DNA from: Scylla paramamosain
Taxonomy: Eukaryota > Arthropoda > Malacostraca > Decapoda > Portunidae
Assembly (NCBI RefSeq): GCF_035594125.1
Contig: NC_087156.1
Coordinates: forward strand, 24,981,997 to 25,045,996
Length of the DNA stretch: 64,000 nucleotides
Direction of reading: 5' to 3'
The position numbers and the translations under genes are program-made. This document shows, in pieces, positions 1 to 13,016 of this stretch; the first letter of the stretch is position 1; each line of letters starts with the position of its first letter. Below the pieces are notes generated by a model. It was given only the letters and a program-made list of their open reading frames with translations. It searched no databases and was not told where the DNA came from.

Positions 1-664
1 TAAATCAGGACATACTGAATAAAAAAATCTATTTCAGTATGGTTTATTGAAATTATCTTGATATTACATCTATATTTGTGAGTTCATATACCACAACCAT
101 CTACCATTACACTGAAAAATAATTTGTATGTTACAAATGTACACAAGGTTCTTTACATATGTGTTATTGAAGTTAAAACCTCTCACTCCTGAATTATGCA
201 ATTTGCAATAGAGAATATGCATGCTGACAATTAATGCTATGATTATTTCAGAGAGTAAAAATCATCAATAACACAAGGAAAAAAGTTTTGGGTTCAGAAG
301 TTTGTGTCAAGACTGTGGCCCATAATGTTCCCAGGTGACAGTTAGTCCAAGAGATGTCTTGAGTCAAATGTGGAGTCTCTTTAATGAGACAAAGCAAGAG
401 GTAAGTAAGTCACTGTCCATTAACAGTGGTCTTATGGATTTTATCAACAAAATAAAATAATAAAGAAAGCAAGGAAAATGGTTTCTGTACTGTTATTCAA
501 GTCATCATTAGTCAACAGAGCCGTCCACTATAACCCTCCACCGTGCATGCAGCCTTTATCTTGTCCTTCACATTTCACCACCAAAGAAGGAAGGTTATTT
601 ACCAGTCCTTATTATTTGAGATGCTAAAATTTTGTAATGAGAAAATTATACACCATTTATAGAA

Positions 665-667
<3 letters not shown>

Positions 668-726
<59 letters not shown>
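668..726. repeat. (TA)n microsatellite
   Basis: About 29 pure TA units followed by a short CGCACACACC. Confidence 0.95.
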
Positions 727-727
<1 letters not shown>

Positions 728-2693
728 GCACACACCATGGATGGTACATTTAATAACTTATCATGCAGGTAACTGGTCACATAAGTTACCTTAATTCCGG
801 TAGATTTTAACTTGCAAGTTACATTTTAAAATTCTATAAACTGCTAATAATTAATTGCACCAGATTACTATGAATTATGACATGAAAAAGAATAGTACAA
901 AGCTCTGGTCACATGTCTAGTTAGACTTTTAATATATATGACCTATTATTGTACTTAACTACTATAAATGATTAAATTTACCAAACTTATATACCTTTGA
1001 TACCCTACACTTTTTTTTTATCTGAAAATGAAATAAATTCTATACCAATATGCATAAAAGCACAAATAATGCTGGTTGTTTCATATAATTGTATTGATCA
1101 GTACTATCTCTGGTATGTTCACTTAAGAAGATTCTTCTTCTATCCTTCTTAGTGCTTACTTATCATAACTTCCTGTATTACTTCCTGAAGCTTTTTTTTT
1201 TTTTTTTTTATGATACTTCACCTATTCTTAATTCCACCTCTCCATATTTTAGGTGGTGTACTGTCTGATCTCTTACTACACTAATAATATAGGTATTTGA
1301 CTGATAAGTAAAGACTGTATATATAACAAAATATGGTGGATGGCATGATATTTACATTTATTCCATAAGAGTGGTAAATAACCTTCCTTCCATTTTAGGA
1401 TCAAAAGAAATGTACATTACCTGGTACTCTGCAGCCTTCTAATTGTGCTTAGATGCTATGAGGACCATCGTATAATTAACAATGCTTGGGATAAAAATGA
1501 CATGCATGGCATTACGTATGCGAGTAATATTCAGTGAGTTATAATACTGTCTACAACTAAAGTAACTACTCCACTACAACTACATTACCTGTCAATCTAC
1601 TTTGTAAAGAATGCAAAAACAGATGCAGTCACAGACCAAGGAGCAGCAGGACAAGAACAGCAAGGAAACTGTTTACCCAAGCAGGGAAAATAAAATAAAG
1701 CAGGATTGCCATAACATTAGAAAAATTACTTTTGAATTGAATTTAACCTTGCAAATGAAATTCTTTATTGTGGTTGTATAGATATTGCAAATTTTAGTAC
1801 TTAAATTGTGTTAGTAGCTGTATCACATGAGTGATGAAAAGTCTGAATGAATAAAATTATTATGGCAATCAATCCATGCACTAACAAAAGCAGACAGTCA
1901 CAAGTCTGTACAGAAGCATGTGGGTCAGTCACAGATTATATGAGCAAATGATGGGATTTTGGGAGTAAATTGAAGAAAAACTTCAAGCACTGTACTCCCA
2001 TCTCACTTATGTATGTCAGTGATGAAGATATATCTGTACATATCTTATAGCCAGAAAACACTAATATTAATTACAAACTACATTGTTCATAAACTTTTTA
2101 TAAAGTGAAATAGGTTATAAAATGATCATATAGGTGTGGATAATGTGTCATGTACTCCTAAAATTATCCAAAGCTAGTGATGTAACTGATATATGCACTC
2201 ACTAATTTGTAAAACAGTAGATATTTTATATAAGATATACAGAAATTTTCATGAAAACTTGTATATATTACTTTTTAATGTTCATACAGAAAACTGTGTG
2301 TATAAGAACTGAAGAACTTTGCAATATGATTGTATTATAATTCTTTAACTTAAAAATATTTAAATTATGTTGATTCTATTTTCCTTTGAAGATATTCAAT
2401 CAACACAATTTAATTTATACAATATTATAAGGAGTTTGCATTCTTTTTATACCCCACATTATACAGGTTTACAACTAGCTTACTGCTCTTACATTTGGCA
2501 AGGTAGACTTACAAACACTTACAATACGTACATACAACAAGAAAGTTGGACAGTCTACATACCAAAGCCAAGTGTCAAAACAGGACAGTGCATGGTGCAG
2601 AAACTTGACAGTAATACACAGGAAGAAGTTAATACAACTTTCAATCATTGTGCTATTTTGCTGGTTCAGCATCCTTCTCTTCTTCCACACTTG

Positions 2694-2699
2694 TTTATT
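2694..2699 (-). promoter_or_regulatory. Possible polyadenylation signal AATAAA
   Basis: Plus-strand TTTATT reads AATAAA on the gene strand, 132 nt after the TAG stop at 2831. It would suit the short EPS8 transcript. The hexamer is common in AT-rich DNA, so support is modest. Confidence 0.4.
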
Positions 2700-2830
2700 G
2701 AATATACTCCATAACAAGCAAAGCTATCTCCTACTGTGAACCACATAACTTTAAAAATTGCAGCAACAAATTAAAATGACTAAAAGACTGAAAAAGATGA
2801 ACCAGCACTTATACTACAAGCATGTAAGAA

Positions 2831-2905
2831 CTAGAAGTATCTGAATTCACCTTTCTTGCCTTGGCGTTCTTTCCAAGGCTGTGGAGCAACTCGTTGCACT
2901 TCATC
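2831..2905 (-). CDS. eps8: EPS8 exon 15, short C-terminus with stop or splice onward
   Basis: Acceptor ttttcaacag at 2906. Reading on in phase 0 gives DEVQRVAPQPWKERQGKKG, then EFRYF and a TAG stop at 2833-2831. A candidate donor AAAG|GTGAAT at 2850-2849 would instead end the exon at 2851 in phase 1 and lead to exons beyond the left edge. The two outcomes correspond to a short form ending after the SH3 and a long form carrying the SAM/actin-effector region. C. elegans eps-8 is known to make such A and B isoforms. Which is used here cannot be read from the sequence. Confidence 0.8.
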   Translation of the reverse strand, partial: DEVQRVAPQPWKERQGKKGEFRYF

Positions 2906-3345
2906 CTGTTGAAAAGCACCAATGCAATTCAGACTGTTATTTCATCAATATATTTGGATTTGTGGTTTGTTTTACAAACACTGGCACCAACTAACTATTG
3001 TTTTACAGACCTATGACAGCCAAACTTTGGTAACCTCCAAATTGCTATAATTCTTATTTGTGCATGTTACAAGAGCAAAAGATGTCTATATCACATCACA
3101 AAAGCAGTAAATTGCAGAGAGAGAAAAATGAGAAAATTATTAGTGCAATGACATAATTTGTTACACAAATAGTAATTTTCTAAATGTAGGATAGCATCTT
3201 GCAGGAAAATAGAAAGAAGTTAAATTCAAAACATGCTGCAAATTGTAAAATTGTAAAAGTGGAAAATTTGATAAGAATCATATTGGAGAGAATTTAAACT
3301 TCATAAAGTAAATAAACACATAAAAGCCATAAACCTGCAACTTAC

Positions 3346-3444
3346 CTGATCAGGAGTATATGGAGTGACAATAGTGTGAGGGACATGAGCAGCCTGTCCA
3401 CGAGCATTTACTGCTTTCCACCACTTACGGCTGTCATCCAAAAC
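3346..3444 (-). CDS. eps8: EPS8 exon 14, SH3 domain second part
   Basis: A 99-nt, 33-codon exon, phase 0-0 (acceptor gttcatcag, donor gtaagt). It encodes VLDDSRKWWKAVNARGQ, then AAHVPHTIVTPYTPDQ. The Trp-Trp pair and the VPHTIV motif correspond to QWWKVRNASGDSGFVPNNIL in vertebrate EPS8. Confidence 0.96.
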
Positions 3445-3588
3445 CTGATGAACACATTTGATTGAACCACTGTACTGCACATACTACATGCAATTTAAGA
3501 TCATTACATGTGGTTTACATTACCTAGTATGGTTATTAGTAGATATGGCCAGGATGGAAAGAATTTCCAAACTCAAATTCTTGCTCAC

Positions 3589-3799
3589 CTCCAGGTATTC
3601 CCCACGAACCACAGTTAACTCCTTGTCATTATTGGCAGTGCGTGGGTATGTGACCTGTACAATCTTTGCTCCTCGTGCTTTTAGGTCACTTAGCCATCGC
3701 TGCTGGTGCTTATCAAATGTGGACTGATCCACCGACTCCTGTGAAATGTCACTCCGACCAGCTTGTGGATACTCTGAGGGAGGCGTCATGGATCGGGGC
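3589..3799 (-). CDS. eps8: EPS8 exon 13, SH3 domain first part
   Basis: A 211-nt exon (acceptor taactttcag, donor gtgagc) that starts with one completing base and ends in phase 0. It encodes a Pro/Ser linker, QQRWLSDLKARGAKIVQV, then TYPRTANNDKELTVVRGEYLE, the RT-loop half of the EPS8 SH3 (vertebrate VARNNSELSVLKDDILEI). The usual ALYDY box is replaced by VTYPRTA. EPS8-family SH3 domains prefer PxxDY ligands such as those in ABI1. Two long sense-strand CT tracts lie just upstream of the acceptor. Confidence 0.95.
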
Positions 3800-3862
3800 C
3801 TGAAAGTTACATTTTATTTAATTTTGTATTTATACAACATACTTAAAGATGCAGAGAACAAT

Positions 3863-4234
<372 letters not shown>

Positions 4235-4731
4235 TTCATATCTTCTAGGTCATAAAAGTACTGGCCTTAGGAAAAATTACGCTTTACTCTCAATTAAGTG
4301 TGCTTCCGAGTAATTATGTAAGAATGTTGCATATTCCTCTTGCTTAACCCATATTTTCACTTGCTTGTGTCAAAACAATAAAATTTCTCTTGATGGCAGG
4401 TGTTAATTTTCAGAAGTGGCATGTATGGAGGAAGTGTTGTGTCTAGATCCCTCACAACATAGGCTGTGGTTGAGTTTGTTTGTGTTTGCCTCTTGATTTG
4501 ATGCCTGTGTCAAATATCAGCAATATTTTTCTTGTACATCTCTCAGTTCACAAGATTCTAATACTTACTGGTAGTATCTGAATGAAATTTTTCTCCTAAA
4601 TGATGGCTTTCCTTTTACATATCTGAAATTTTTTTCTTTGTCAATACTGAAACCAAGCCTGAACATAAGGCTGAGGCAGATGGTAATGACAATGGTAGTG
4701 ATGCTTATTACAATGCTATAAGGGCACTTAC

Positions 4732-4844
4732 CTATCCTCTCTTGCATAGTACCGTCCCAGAGGAGGTGATGGCTCCCTGCGGTCTGAGTCATAAAAATCA
4801 CTTGAATACTCATCACCACGCAGGCGACCCTGCCTTATTTCAGC
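4732..4844 (-). CDS. eps8: EPS8 exon 12, charged linker
   Basis: A 113-nt exon (acceptor tctcaacag, donor gtaagt) ending in phase 2. It encodes AEIRQGRLRGDEYSSDF, then YDSDRREPSPPLGRYYARED. This is a variable charged, Tyr-rich linker between the central region and the SH3, supported by splice sites and matching phases on both sides. Confidence 0.88.
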
Positions 4845-5186
4845 CTGTTGAGAAAAGTGCTCATGAGTAATTTGGAGAAAGTACTTCCACAAAATCTGGC
4901 TTATCTATGAAATATCAATGACAATTATTCAAGAGCTACCATATGACACACATTTTCATACTGTCAACAAAATAACTGAACATATAATACCACTGTCAGA
5001 AAAATGTCAATTTTTTTAAAAATGTTTAAAGTACATAAAATCTAGAGAGCTTAAAATAGTTGACAAGATCACCGAGCATTTCTTGTACCTAAGAGCACTT
5101 ACATAAACACAGTTCTCCTTGCACATTGGATGGGAAAGAAAAGAGAGAAGTTATCATTACAAAAAAGATATTGATTTAATATCTAC

Positions 5187-5189
<3 letters not shown>

Positions 5190-5274
<85 letters not shown>
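5190..5274. repeat. (CT)n microsatellite in EPS8 intron
   Basis: About 42 pure CT units, 58 bp beyond the exon 11 donor. Confidence 0.95.
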
Positions 5275-5277
<3 letters not shown>

Positions 5278-5331
5278 GAAGTAGTGAAATTCATTGATAG
5301 TAAACATATATGAATTTAAGTTATGACCCAC

Positions 5332-5459
5332 TTCATGCTGTGCACTCCTGATATCTTCTGCCCTGGTTCTCTTAACTTCAGTTGCCACCTCAGAGGCCAG
5401 AACACTGGACCGATCACGAGAATCATCAGCCAGTTCAGGAGCCCAGCCATTGGAAAATA
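5332..5459 (-). CDS. eps8: EPS8 exon 11, charged linker
   Basis: A 128-nt exon (acceptor ctcttttcag, donor gtgggt) that starts with two completing bases and ends in phase 0. It encodes FSNGWAPELADDSRDRS, matching vertebrate FRNGWEPP, then a helical charged segment ending EDIRSAQHE. A 43-unit microsatellite (TC on plus, GA in the transcript) lies 58 bp beyond its donor. Confidence 0.92.
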
Positions 5460-5849
5460 CTGAAAAGAGAACATTTCATGAGACACCAAGCATTCATAAG
5501 AGATAAATGTTCATTTCTGTTTGTTTCTAACCGACAAGTTATTTCTTTGAGGTTACAGTTGCTTAGTTTTCACTTATACAACTAAACTATTGATGGATTC
5601 ACAGTTGCTACAAATCTTTCACAATTTCATTCTAATTAAGCAATCTTATATAATTTTCTTTATATATTCTCTATGTGAGAAAGAAATCAGGAAGATAAAA
5701 TGACTAAAACATACAAGAGAATGCAAGGCCAGGAGTAGGTGAGACATCTGGCAGTGTTATAAGAATACAGTAGGGTAAATGACAACGCACAGTCATTATA
5801 ACATAAAGCTGCAACAACACGCTGAAATATTATTAAATATTTAACAAGA

Positions 5850-6035
5850 ATAACGAACCAAAACTGGCATAACGAACTCATCACTCGTGCAAGAATAGGA
5901 ATTTTAATAAAAATTCAATAGGAATAACAAACCAAAACTGGCAAGATAAACTTGCCATTCGTGCAAACACTGAAATTTTAATAAAAATCAATTTGAATAA
6001 CAAACTAAAAAAACTCGCAAGACCAGCTGTGCAAG
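5850..6035. repeat. Degenerate tandem repeat, ~74-bp unit, three copies
   Basis: The phrase aataacgaaccaaaactggc recurs at about 5850, 5924 and 5997 with a few substitutions each time. Adjoining phrases such as 'cgtgcaa' and 'aattttaataaaaat' recur in register. The third copy is the most diverged. Confidence 0.8.
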
Positions 6036-6170
6036 CTGTTGTTCCTCTATCCGTCACCTGTCCCTTCCTCCCTTCTTTCCTTTCTTCTCCCTTCTTTCAT
6101 CTTGTCTCAAACTTCCCTCCCTGTCACCTCCCCTCCCCCTTATCTGTCAGAGATATGGGACAAGGGAGTG

Positions 6171-6534
<364 letters not shown>

Positions 6535-6997
6535 TGACAGTAGGTAAATGTGACTGATACTTGTCAAAGCAGCGCAAAATTTAGGATGGTATGAATTTCA
6601 GACTAGGTGCAAAACTCAGGAGGGTGCTGCATATATTTGTTGTGTAGTAGTGAAAATGTGCTCATTTTATTTATTTATTTTTTTATTTTATTATTTTTTT
6701 AACTGTGGATTTTTGTTATTTATTGGTTCCCTGGAACCAATTAATTTTTTCCCATAGGTTCGTCAGTCGCCATAACACACATTTCCCAAAACAAACACTA
6801 CATTGGAACGAATCATGTTTATTGTCATATATCCTACTATACACATTAGAGAAATAGATAAGTAGATATATAGGTAATTTTTCAAGTGATCATTTCCCAT
6901 CCTCCAGATCTATTAAACCTACCTGACTTAAAAGGAAATGTGGTATTATTCACATGAGATAAATAGAGATGAAATATACTCAAAAACTAAACATTAC

Positions 6998-7145
6998 CTG
7001 GTTGGTAAGGTGGAACACTGTATTTCCAGCTGCTACGGGGAATACACCATGTTTCTCCAAGGCTTTGCCATATCTCAGTCTCCCGAGAAGTTAAACAATT
7101 CGTAAGTAACTCAACTGCATCAGCTGTGAGTAATGGTGACAGGAC
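6998..7145 (-). CDS. eps8: EPS8 exon 10, end of the central region
   Basis: A 148-nt exon (acceptor ctctcccag, donor gtaatg) ending in phase 1. It encodes VLSPLLTADAVELLTN, RETEIWQSLGETW and WKYSVPPYQP. Vertebrate EPS8 has VLSPLLNKDTIDFL, QLWMSLGGTW and QFIPPYVPRF here. Confidence 0.96.
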
Positions 7146-7335
7146 CTGGGAGAGAATATTTAGTATATAATATACAGTAATATTTAAGCCTTTCTTACTT
7201 TAAGGTAGTGGATAAAAATGTTTATATAAAATACCAATAGCATATATAACTCTTTCAGCATTTATTGTATATTAATTTGCTAATCTTATCTTCTTTCTTG
7301 TTTTGAATGACAAAATAAAAAGCATGACACTTCAC

Positions 7336-7461
7336 CTTTCCTGGAAGATTTGGTCCATAATTTGAGTCCCTTGAGGCATCCACAATGAGGGCAAGTGGAG
7401 TGAAGAGGAAGTGCACCAGCTCTGGGGCATTGGGATCATGGATATGGGCCTTCAGCTTTGC
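7336..7461 (-). CDS. eps8: EPS8 exon 9, central region
   Basis: A 126-nt, 42-codon exon, phase 0-0 (acceptor tgtttgcag, donor gtgaag). It encodes AKLKAHIHDPNAPELVHF followed by LFTPLALIVDASR. Vertebrate EPS8 reads AKLKSHIQNPSAADLVHF and LFTPLNMVV at the same place. Confidence 0.96.
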
Positions 7462-7687
7462 CTGCAAACAATGAAAATCATTGTACATCAAGGCAAATCA
7501 TACTTGAGTCCATTGAAAACTCAACTTTGTTTCTTAAATTTTATCTGCTCAATAGTCTTGAAGACAAATACATATTATTAACTCAGGTTGTATGTATACA
7601 TACAGTTCGTGTTTTATTCAGAGTAACTTTCAGTATGACTTGCAAAAGGTTAGTGTACAAGTAGGCCATGTCAGTCTAAATACTTAC

Positions 7688-7808
7688 CAGGAGATTGAAT
7701 GAAAGTTTGAATTTTTGGAAAATATCAACAAATTCCCTCTCTGGTGGTGGTTTGGCACGCATGGACAGCAATCCATCCCCTATGTCTTTCTTCTTGGATT
7801 TTCGAGAC
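7688..7808 (-). CDS. eps8: EPS8 exon 8, central region
   Basis: A 121-nt exon (acceptor cttgttttag, donor gtaagt) ending in phase 0. It encodes [19 protein letters not shown], then [21 protein letters not shown]. Vertebrate EPS8 has the same order of a basic KKKNKKGK-type stretch, GVLTLRAKPP and FLDCFQKFKHGFNLL, so the assignment is secure. Confidence 0.95.
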
Positions 7809-7944
7809 CTAAAACAAGATGACTACCATTGATGAGCAGTTTACATGATTAGCCTAAATACAACAAAAGTAGAGTTGCAATCTCCTCCAGTCTACAACAA
7901 TTACGGCAGGTCAGGCATGGGTACACGTGTAATGCGATAGTCAC

Positions 7945-8149
7945 CTGCGGCGGCGCTCCAGTTCCCTGGTGGCAGCAGCTGTGTGCTGGAGACGTGCAAT
8001 GAACCTCTCAATGTCATCAAAACATGAGTTGAGGATGGCCACATCTCGTTCATACTTCTCACTACTTGTTGAGGACACATCATCGTTGTGGCTCACACTT
8101 GACCTCTCTGATCTTGGGCCCCGTGCTTCACCTCGCACCTCGCTGTCAG
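7945..8149 (-). CDS. eps8: EPS8 exon 7, start of the central helical region
   Basis: A 205-nt exon (acceptor tttatttcag, donor gtgact) that begins with two completing bases and ends in phase 2. It encodes an acidic/Ser linker, then YERDVAILNSCFDDIERF and IARLQHTAAATRELERRRR. This matches vertebrate EPS8 RDVQILNHILDDIEFFITKLQ. It is the first exon shared by the full-length form and the three proposed short forms. Confidence 0.95.
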
Positions 8150-8400
8150 CTGAAATAAAACGAAAAGAAAGTAACTTAAGAACATCCCATCTATAAATTC
8201 TTAATGAAAATAAAACAAATTGGTTAGACAACGCAGAAGATGAACAATCCTCTCAATGTTCGATTTGAAACGTCATCAAACGAGATGCGTTTAACCTTTA
8301 AAGTCACCGACATTCAGAACCTCCCGGACCACATTCCTCTTCACCACGTGGCCCTCGTGTCCTTGGTGTCCTTTATGTCCTTGGACAAGGGCGCTGCTTA

Positions 8401-8579
<179 letters not shown>

Positions 8580-9296
8580 CAGACAAGTATACATTTGCAC
8601 ATAATATTTCCTCTCAATTAAATTAAAACAAAAGTTTCATGTGCGTGTCAATGTTCTTCCCTTCAGAAATTTCTTAGGTCAACAGCTAGCTTGTCGCTCC
8701 ATAACGCACTGTTCAGTCACCCCCAAGCGGAGGCTGTTTCCTGTTATGCCACACACTGCAAACACCAGTCAGTAAGACCAGTCAGTAAGGGCATGCAGTC
8801 CACGGATTCAATGATGTGTTTAATTTCCAAAAATTATACCAACAATTTCAACATAGCATTGCTGGAAACAATTTTCGGCTGAACCGCGCACTACCGACCC
8901 TGTGACTAATTATGATCTTTCAAAATCCAATTATAATTTTTACCTCATGACAGGATATCTGATAAAGACAGGCACAAACCAGCGCCTAACTTACGTACTT
9001 GATACACATTTAAGAATGTTCGGGAAAATTCCCGGCTACTGGATTATACAAGAGGTCACTTATAAACCTTAATAAATGACTCAATACTTTAATGATCGAT
9101 AAGGAGAAACCTCAATCATAACTAAATCAACTTAAAATACAAGATGTGTATACAGAAAATAAATTTGTTAACGCAAAAAATAAAATAAGAGGCACATTAT
9201 ACCTTCCTCCGCAGACCACGAGGGATGTTTACAATCTATACAGTACTGGCGGCTGTAGTGTACAGTTTACAAACCCTTGAACTGTACAGTGCTCAC

Positions 9297-9387
9297 CTCG
9301 TATCATCTCTGCTCTCATCCTGTGGTGGTAGGCTTGGCGGGCGCGCTCCACCTCCCTGGCGCTCTCCCCTCCACCTTGGCGAACCAT
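9297..9387 (-). CDS. eps8: Candidate alternative first exon C of EPS8
   Basis: A minus-strand ATG in strong context (AGG-ATG-G) opens 30 codons: MVRQGGGESAREVERA, then RQAYHHRMRAEMIR, a basic amphipathic-looking segment. It ends at a G|GTGAGC donor in phase 1. It lies 1.15 kb upstream of the acceptor at 8149, whose phase it matches (junction GCT, Ala). Splicing would give an EPS8 form starting just before the central region, without the PTB. Codon use and GC content stand out from the AT-rich surroundings. Confidence 0.6.
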
Positions 9388-10136
9388 CCTTACACCAAAC
9401 TCGGCGACGGACAACTATCACTTTTATTTAGCATCACCTGTTTTTCCGGCCTTCACTAGTTACTCTCGCCATACTATGTTCTAGTGCGTCACTAATTACA
9501 CGCAGACAGCAAACAGTGTAACTTCAAGTAAAGGAAAGCTGCGTGTCAGAACCAGAGAAATTTAAAAACTCTTTTCAGCAACATTCTTGTTTCAAACACG
9601 GTTACGTAGCAAATTATTCCTTGACCATTTACACTATATAGTTTCACAACACATCCTTCGTTATCGAGTGGGCCAATATTTTAAAACACTAAGAAATAGT
9701 AGGGGGGAAAAACAGAGCTGATCAGTCAGGTTCTCGAGTGATTTTTATGTCGATGACGCAAAATCGTTATTATCACAAGAATCACAAAAAAAAAGGTATA
9801 TAATAAAATAAAAGTCTCTGATAACTCCCATCAAAACTTGTTCGTGGTAATCGAGATAAAAAGCCACGCTGAAACGCTCGAGAATCCGATCTAAACTTGC
9901 GGCTGGTTAAACACTGCCAGTATGCTTCCCCAACTCCCGTTACATGCTAGGATGAAAATAATCTAGCGAGCCGCATTCTCTTTTTAATTATTTATCCTTT
10001 TCTTGAGCTGTCCATTTGTCGCTTGTTCACTTAGACAGTTAAATAAATAATGAATGACTTTGCTGAAACCCTGAAGAGTACAACGAATGCGAACGACAGT
10101 GATTGTAGTAAAAAAAATAAATAAAATAAAATAAAA

Positions 10137-10249
<113 letters not shown>

Positions 10250-10683
10250 CGATTTTTCAAGATGGAGGAAGAGAAAAGAAAAACGTAGACGACACCTAGT
10301 GACCTTCACTATTGCCACATCACCTAACTTTTTCTTTGCTTCCTGTCCTCTACACACCAATCCTCAATCAAGTATCTAACTCCTTGTCGCTACAATCATG
10401 AGTGAACGCGGATCAGTAGCGGCAGGAGCTCTATAGTACGTGTTCTTTCTTTCCCACCTTCCTCCCTCCTTGATCTTTGCTACCTGCGCATTAGGGACTC
10501 CCAACAAAATTATAAAATGATAATGGTACAAAGAACACACCGAGAAAAAGGACAATAGGAGAATCTAGTCACGAAAGGAACACAATCCAACAGAAAAAAA
10601 AATAATGAAACGAAAAGATCAACAAAGCCACATATCCTCCAGCTTGTTTCGTGAAGGCAAACCTCTTCAACACAGACAACAAT

Positions 10684-10714
<31 letters not shown>

Positions 10715-11553
10715 GCAATAACAACAACAACTACTACTACTACTACATGGTTACCAATTTGCCGCGCCTGTTCTCTTCCTGACTTACGGAGGGAAACCTT
10801 CACCCTTCCCCTTAACCTTCCATTCATTATTATCAACACTTGACTACCTGAAAACCTTGAGTGAGCGGCGCTGATGAGAGGGAGGAAGGATGCATTACGA
10901 AGGAAAGCTGGTATGGTGATTATCAATGGGATTATCAGAATAATAATGTTGAAGTGAGCCTTGTAATGAGCAGGAAGGAATTCTTGAAGGCACAGTACAT
11001 AGAGAGCAGTGAAGGGAAGGTGATGAAGACAATGTATTAGACCGGGACATGCGTCAGGGAGGGAGACTGCATCAGTGTGGTCTGTGAGGATGATACAATA
11101 GATGCACTCAATGAGGGTGAACCGCACAGGTCTCAATTACCATGTACTGTGCACAGATATAGAAAATATTCAATGATGGAACTTGGTTTTCCCTGATGAA
11201 ACTTAAACGTGCGATTCGTATCCTTAAATGCTTTGTTCTTTCATAGGAACTATTTTAAACGGCCACAAATTATAAATCGAACTCTTAAGGATACGCTTTT
11301 ACTTTCTTTTTGATGTAGGGTGTGGTGAAGCGAAAGACTGAACTTGTTTAGCAGAAAGAAAGGCAATGGGTCACAAGTGCAGATGAGAGGAGAGGTGTGA
11401 GTGAGGGCGATGAAAGGGTGAAGGGAAGTGTGGATAGGCGGACGTGCATGTGGGGGGAGGGGGAGGGTGAAGGGCTGCATCTACGAAAGGTGACGCTTGT
11501 AATCAGCTGAGGTTAAGAACACTTTCTCTTTGTATTAATGCTACTCTTCTTCC

Positions 11554-11639
<86 letters not shown>

Positions 11640-12928
11640 TACGTTTTTTTTTAAAGTTTGTCTTCTACTACCATTATTGTTGTTGTTGTTGTTATTATTA
11701 TTTTTTACCATTTATGTTCCTAAATACAATGCAAATAACATTCATAATAAGACTAAGGTTGTGAATGACGCAACGACGTAAAACATTTGTTGTTGTTGTT
11801 CATGGTGGTGATGGAGGTGGTGGTGGGAGAGGGGAGTGGTTGCTACTATCAGCGGTTATGAAGCAATGGTCAGTCTACAGTCCTCACCGTCACAAGCCTC
11901 CTCCTGCGACCACAACTCACCATCGCCCGCCCACAAAGTCCCCACCAAATCATCCACCTGTCCAGTCCATTCGCCCACTCACTCCCGGCCTCCTCACATA
12001 CACACACACACGGACAGAAGAACGGATAGACGCACAGAGACACAGACAGACATACTCACAAATATACATAACTTTTAACATTTCTTTGTAAAGTTCTGGA
12101 GAATAAAGGGAAGATAAAGACTGCTTCTGATACGCGTATTGATGTATAAACCTTCCCAAGTACATCGGAAGTGCAAGGAAATGTGATAAAGTTGACGAAA
12201 AGTGCAAGTTGATATCGATTCGTTACTGTTTTATGGCAGATAGTTACGGAATACGAGCATGATAAATTTCGACACACGTACAAAAATAGCCATAGTGATA
12301 AAATAATTTGCTTTCTCATGATGCTGACACACTGCCTCTCCTTTCTTCCCATCCTCTTTACAAATCTTAGCTCCAGAACTCCTTGTGTTTCCATTATAAC
12401 GGAAAAAAAAAAAAAAACGAGTAATCACAAGAAAATGATGCCGTGTTCTTTCTCTCCACAGCGGCACAGTTTCAGTCACGTTTCAGTCGCATCGTGTAGA
12501 GGGAAACTCGCCAGCTTGAATCATACACCCAGTCGGGCAAATGTCACGAACACAGCGACAAGCACAGGCACCGCACACACACACACATCTACACCTACAC
12601 ACACACACCACCCGTCTCCCCGAGCGACGCGGCGCACACTGGACTGGATCCCAAATCGGCTGGCGCATCCCAACAACAGACCACCCCACCCCACCCTGTA
12701 CTGCCGCCCCTCCCTCCCGCTCCTCTGCTCTCAGCCTTCCCCAGGTTTTCCCATACTCACTCTGTTGTTTATTTTTCTTCCTCTCTATTCTCTAATCCTG
12801 CCATTCCCAGCCTCTACACCTCTTTATGCTCCTCCTCCTCCTCCGCCTCCTCCTCCTCCTCCTCCTTCTCCTCTTCCTACTTCCTTCATTTCCTCGTTTT
12901 CCTCATCCTCCTTTAGATACCTTTTCTC

Positions 12929-13016
<88 letters not shown>

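Larger units (their letters stand above)
1..2830. other. AT-rich region downstream of the last visible EPS8 exon
   Basis: No coding exon with domain similarity was found on either strand. It holds a (TA)n array at 668-726, several poly-T/A runs and scattered AATAAA-type hexamers on the minus strand. It is 3'UTR and flank if EPS8 ends at 2831, or intron if the gene continues to the SAM-domain exons. Confidence 0.6.

Noticed and set aside
10788..10828. Minus-strand ATG with 13 codons ending at a C|GTAAGT donor, phase 1
   Set aside because: AT-rich start context, low-complexity Arg/Gly/Val peptide and no promoter-like sequence; kept only as a chance match.
10510..11136. 208-residue minus-strand open frame
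   Set aside because: It contains a poly-Val ACT-repeat core; the flanks show no domain, no coding-like composition and no splice-consistent boundaries.
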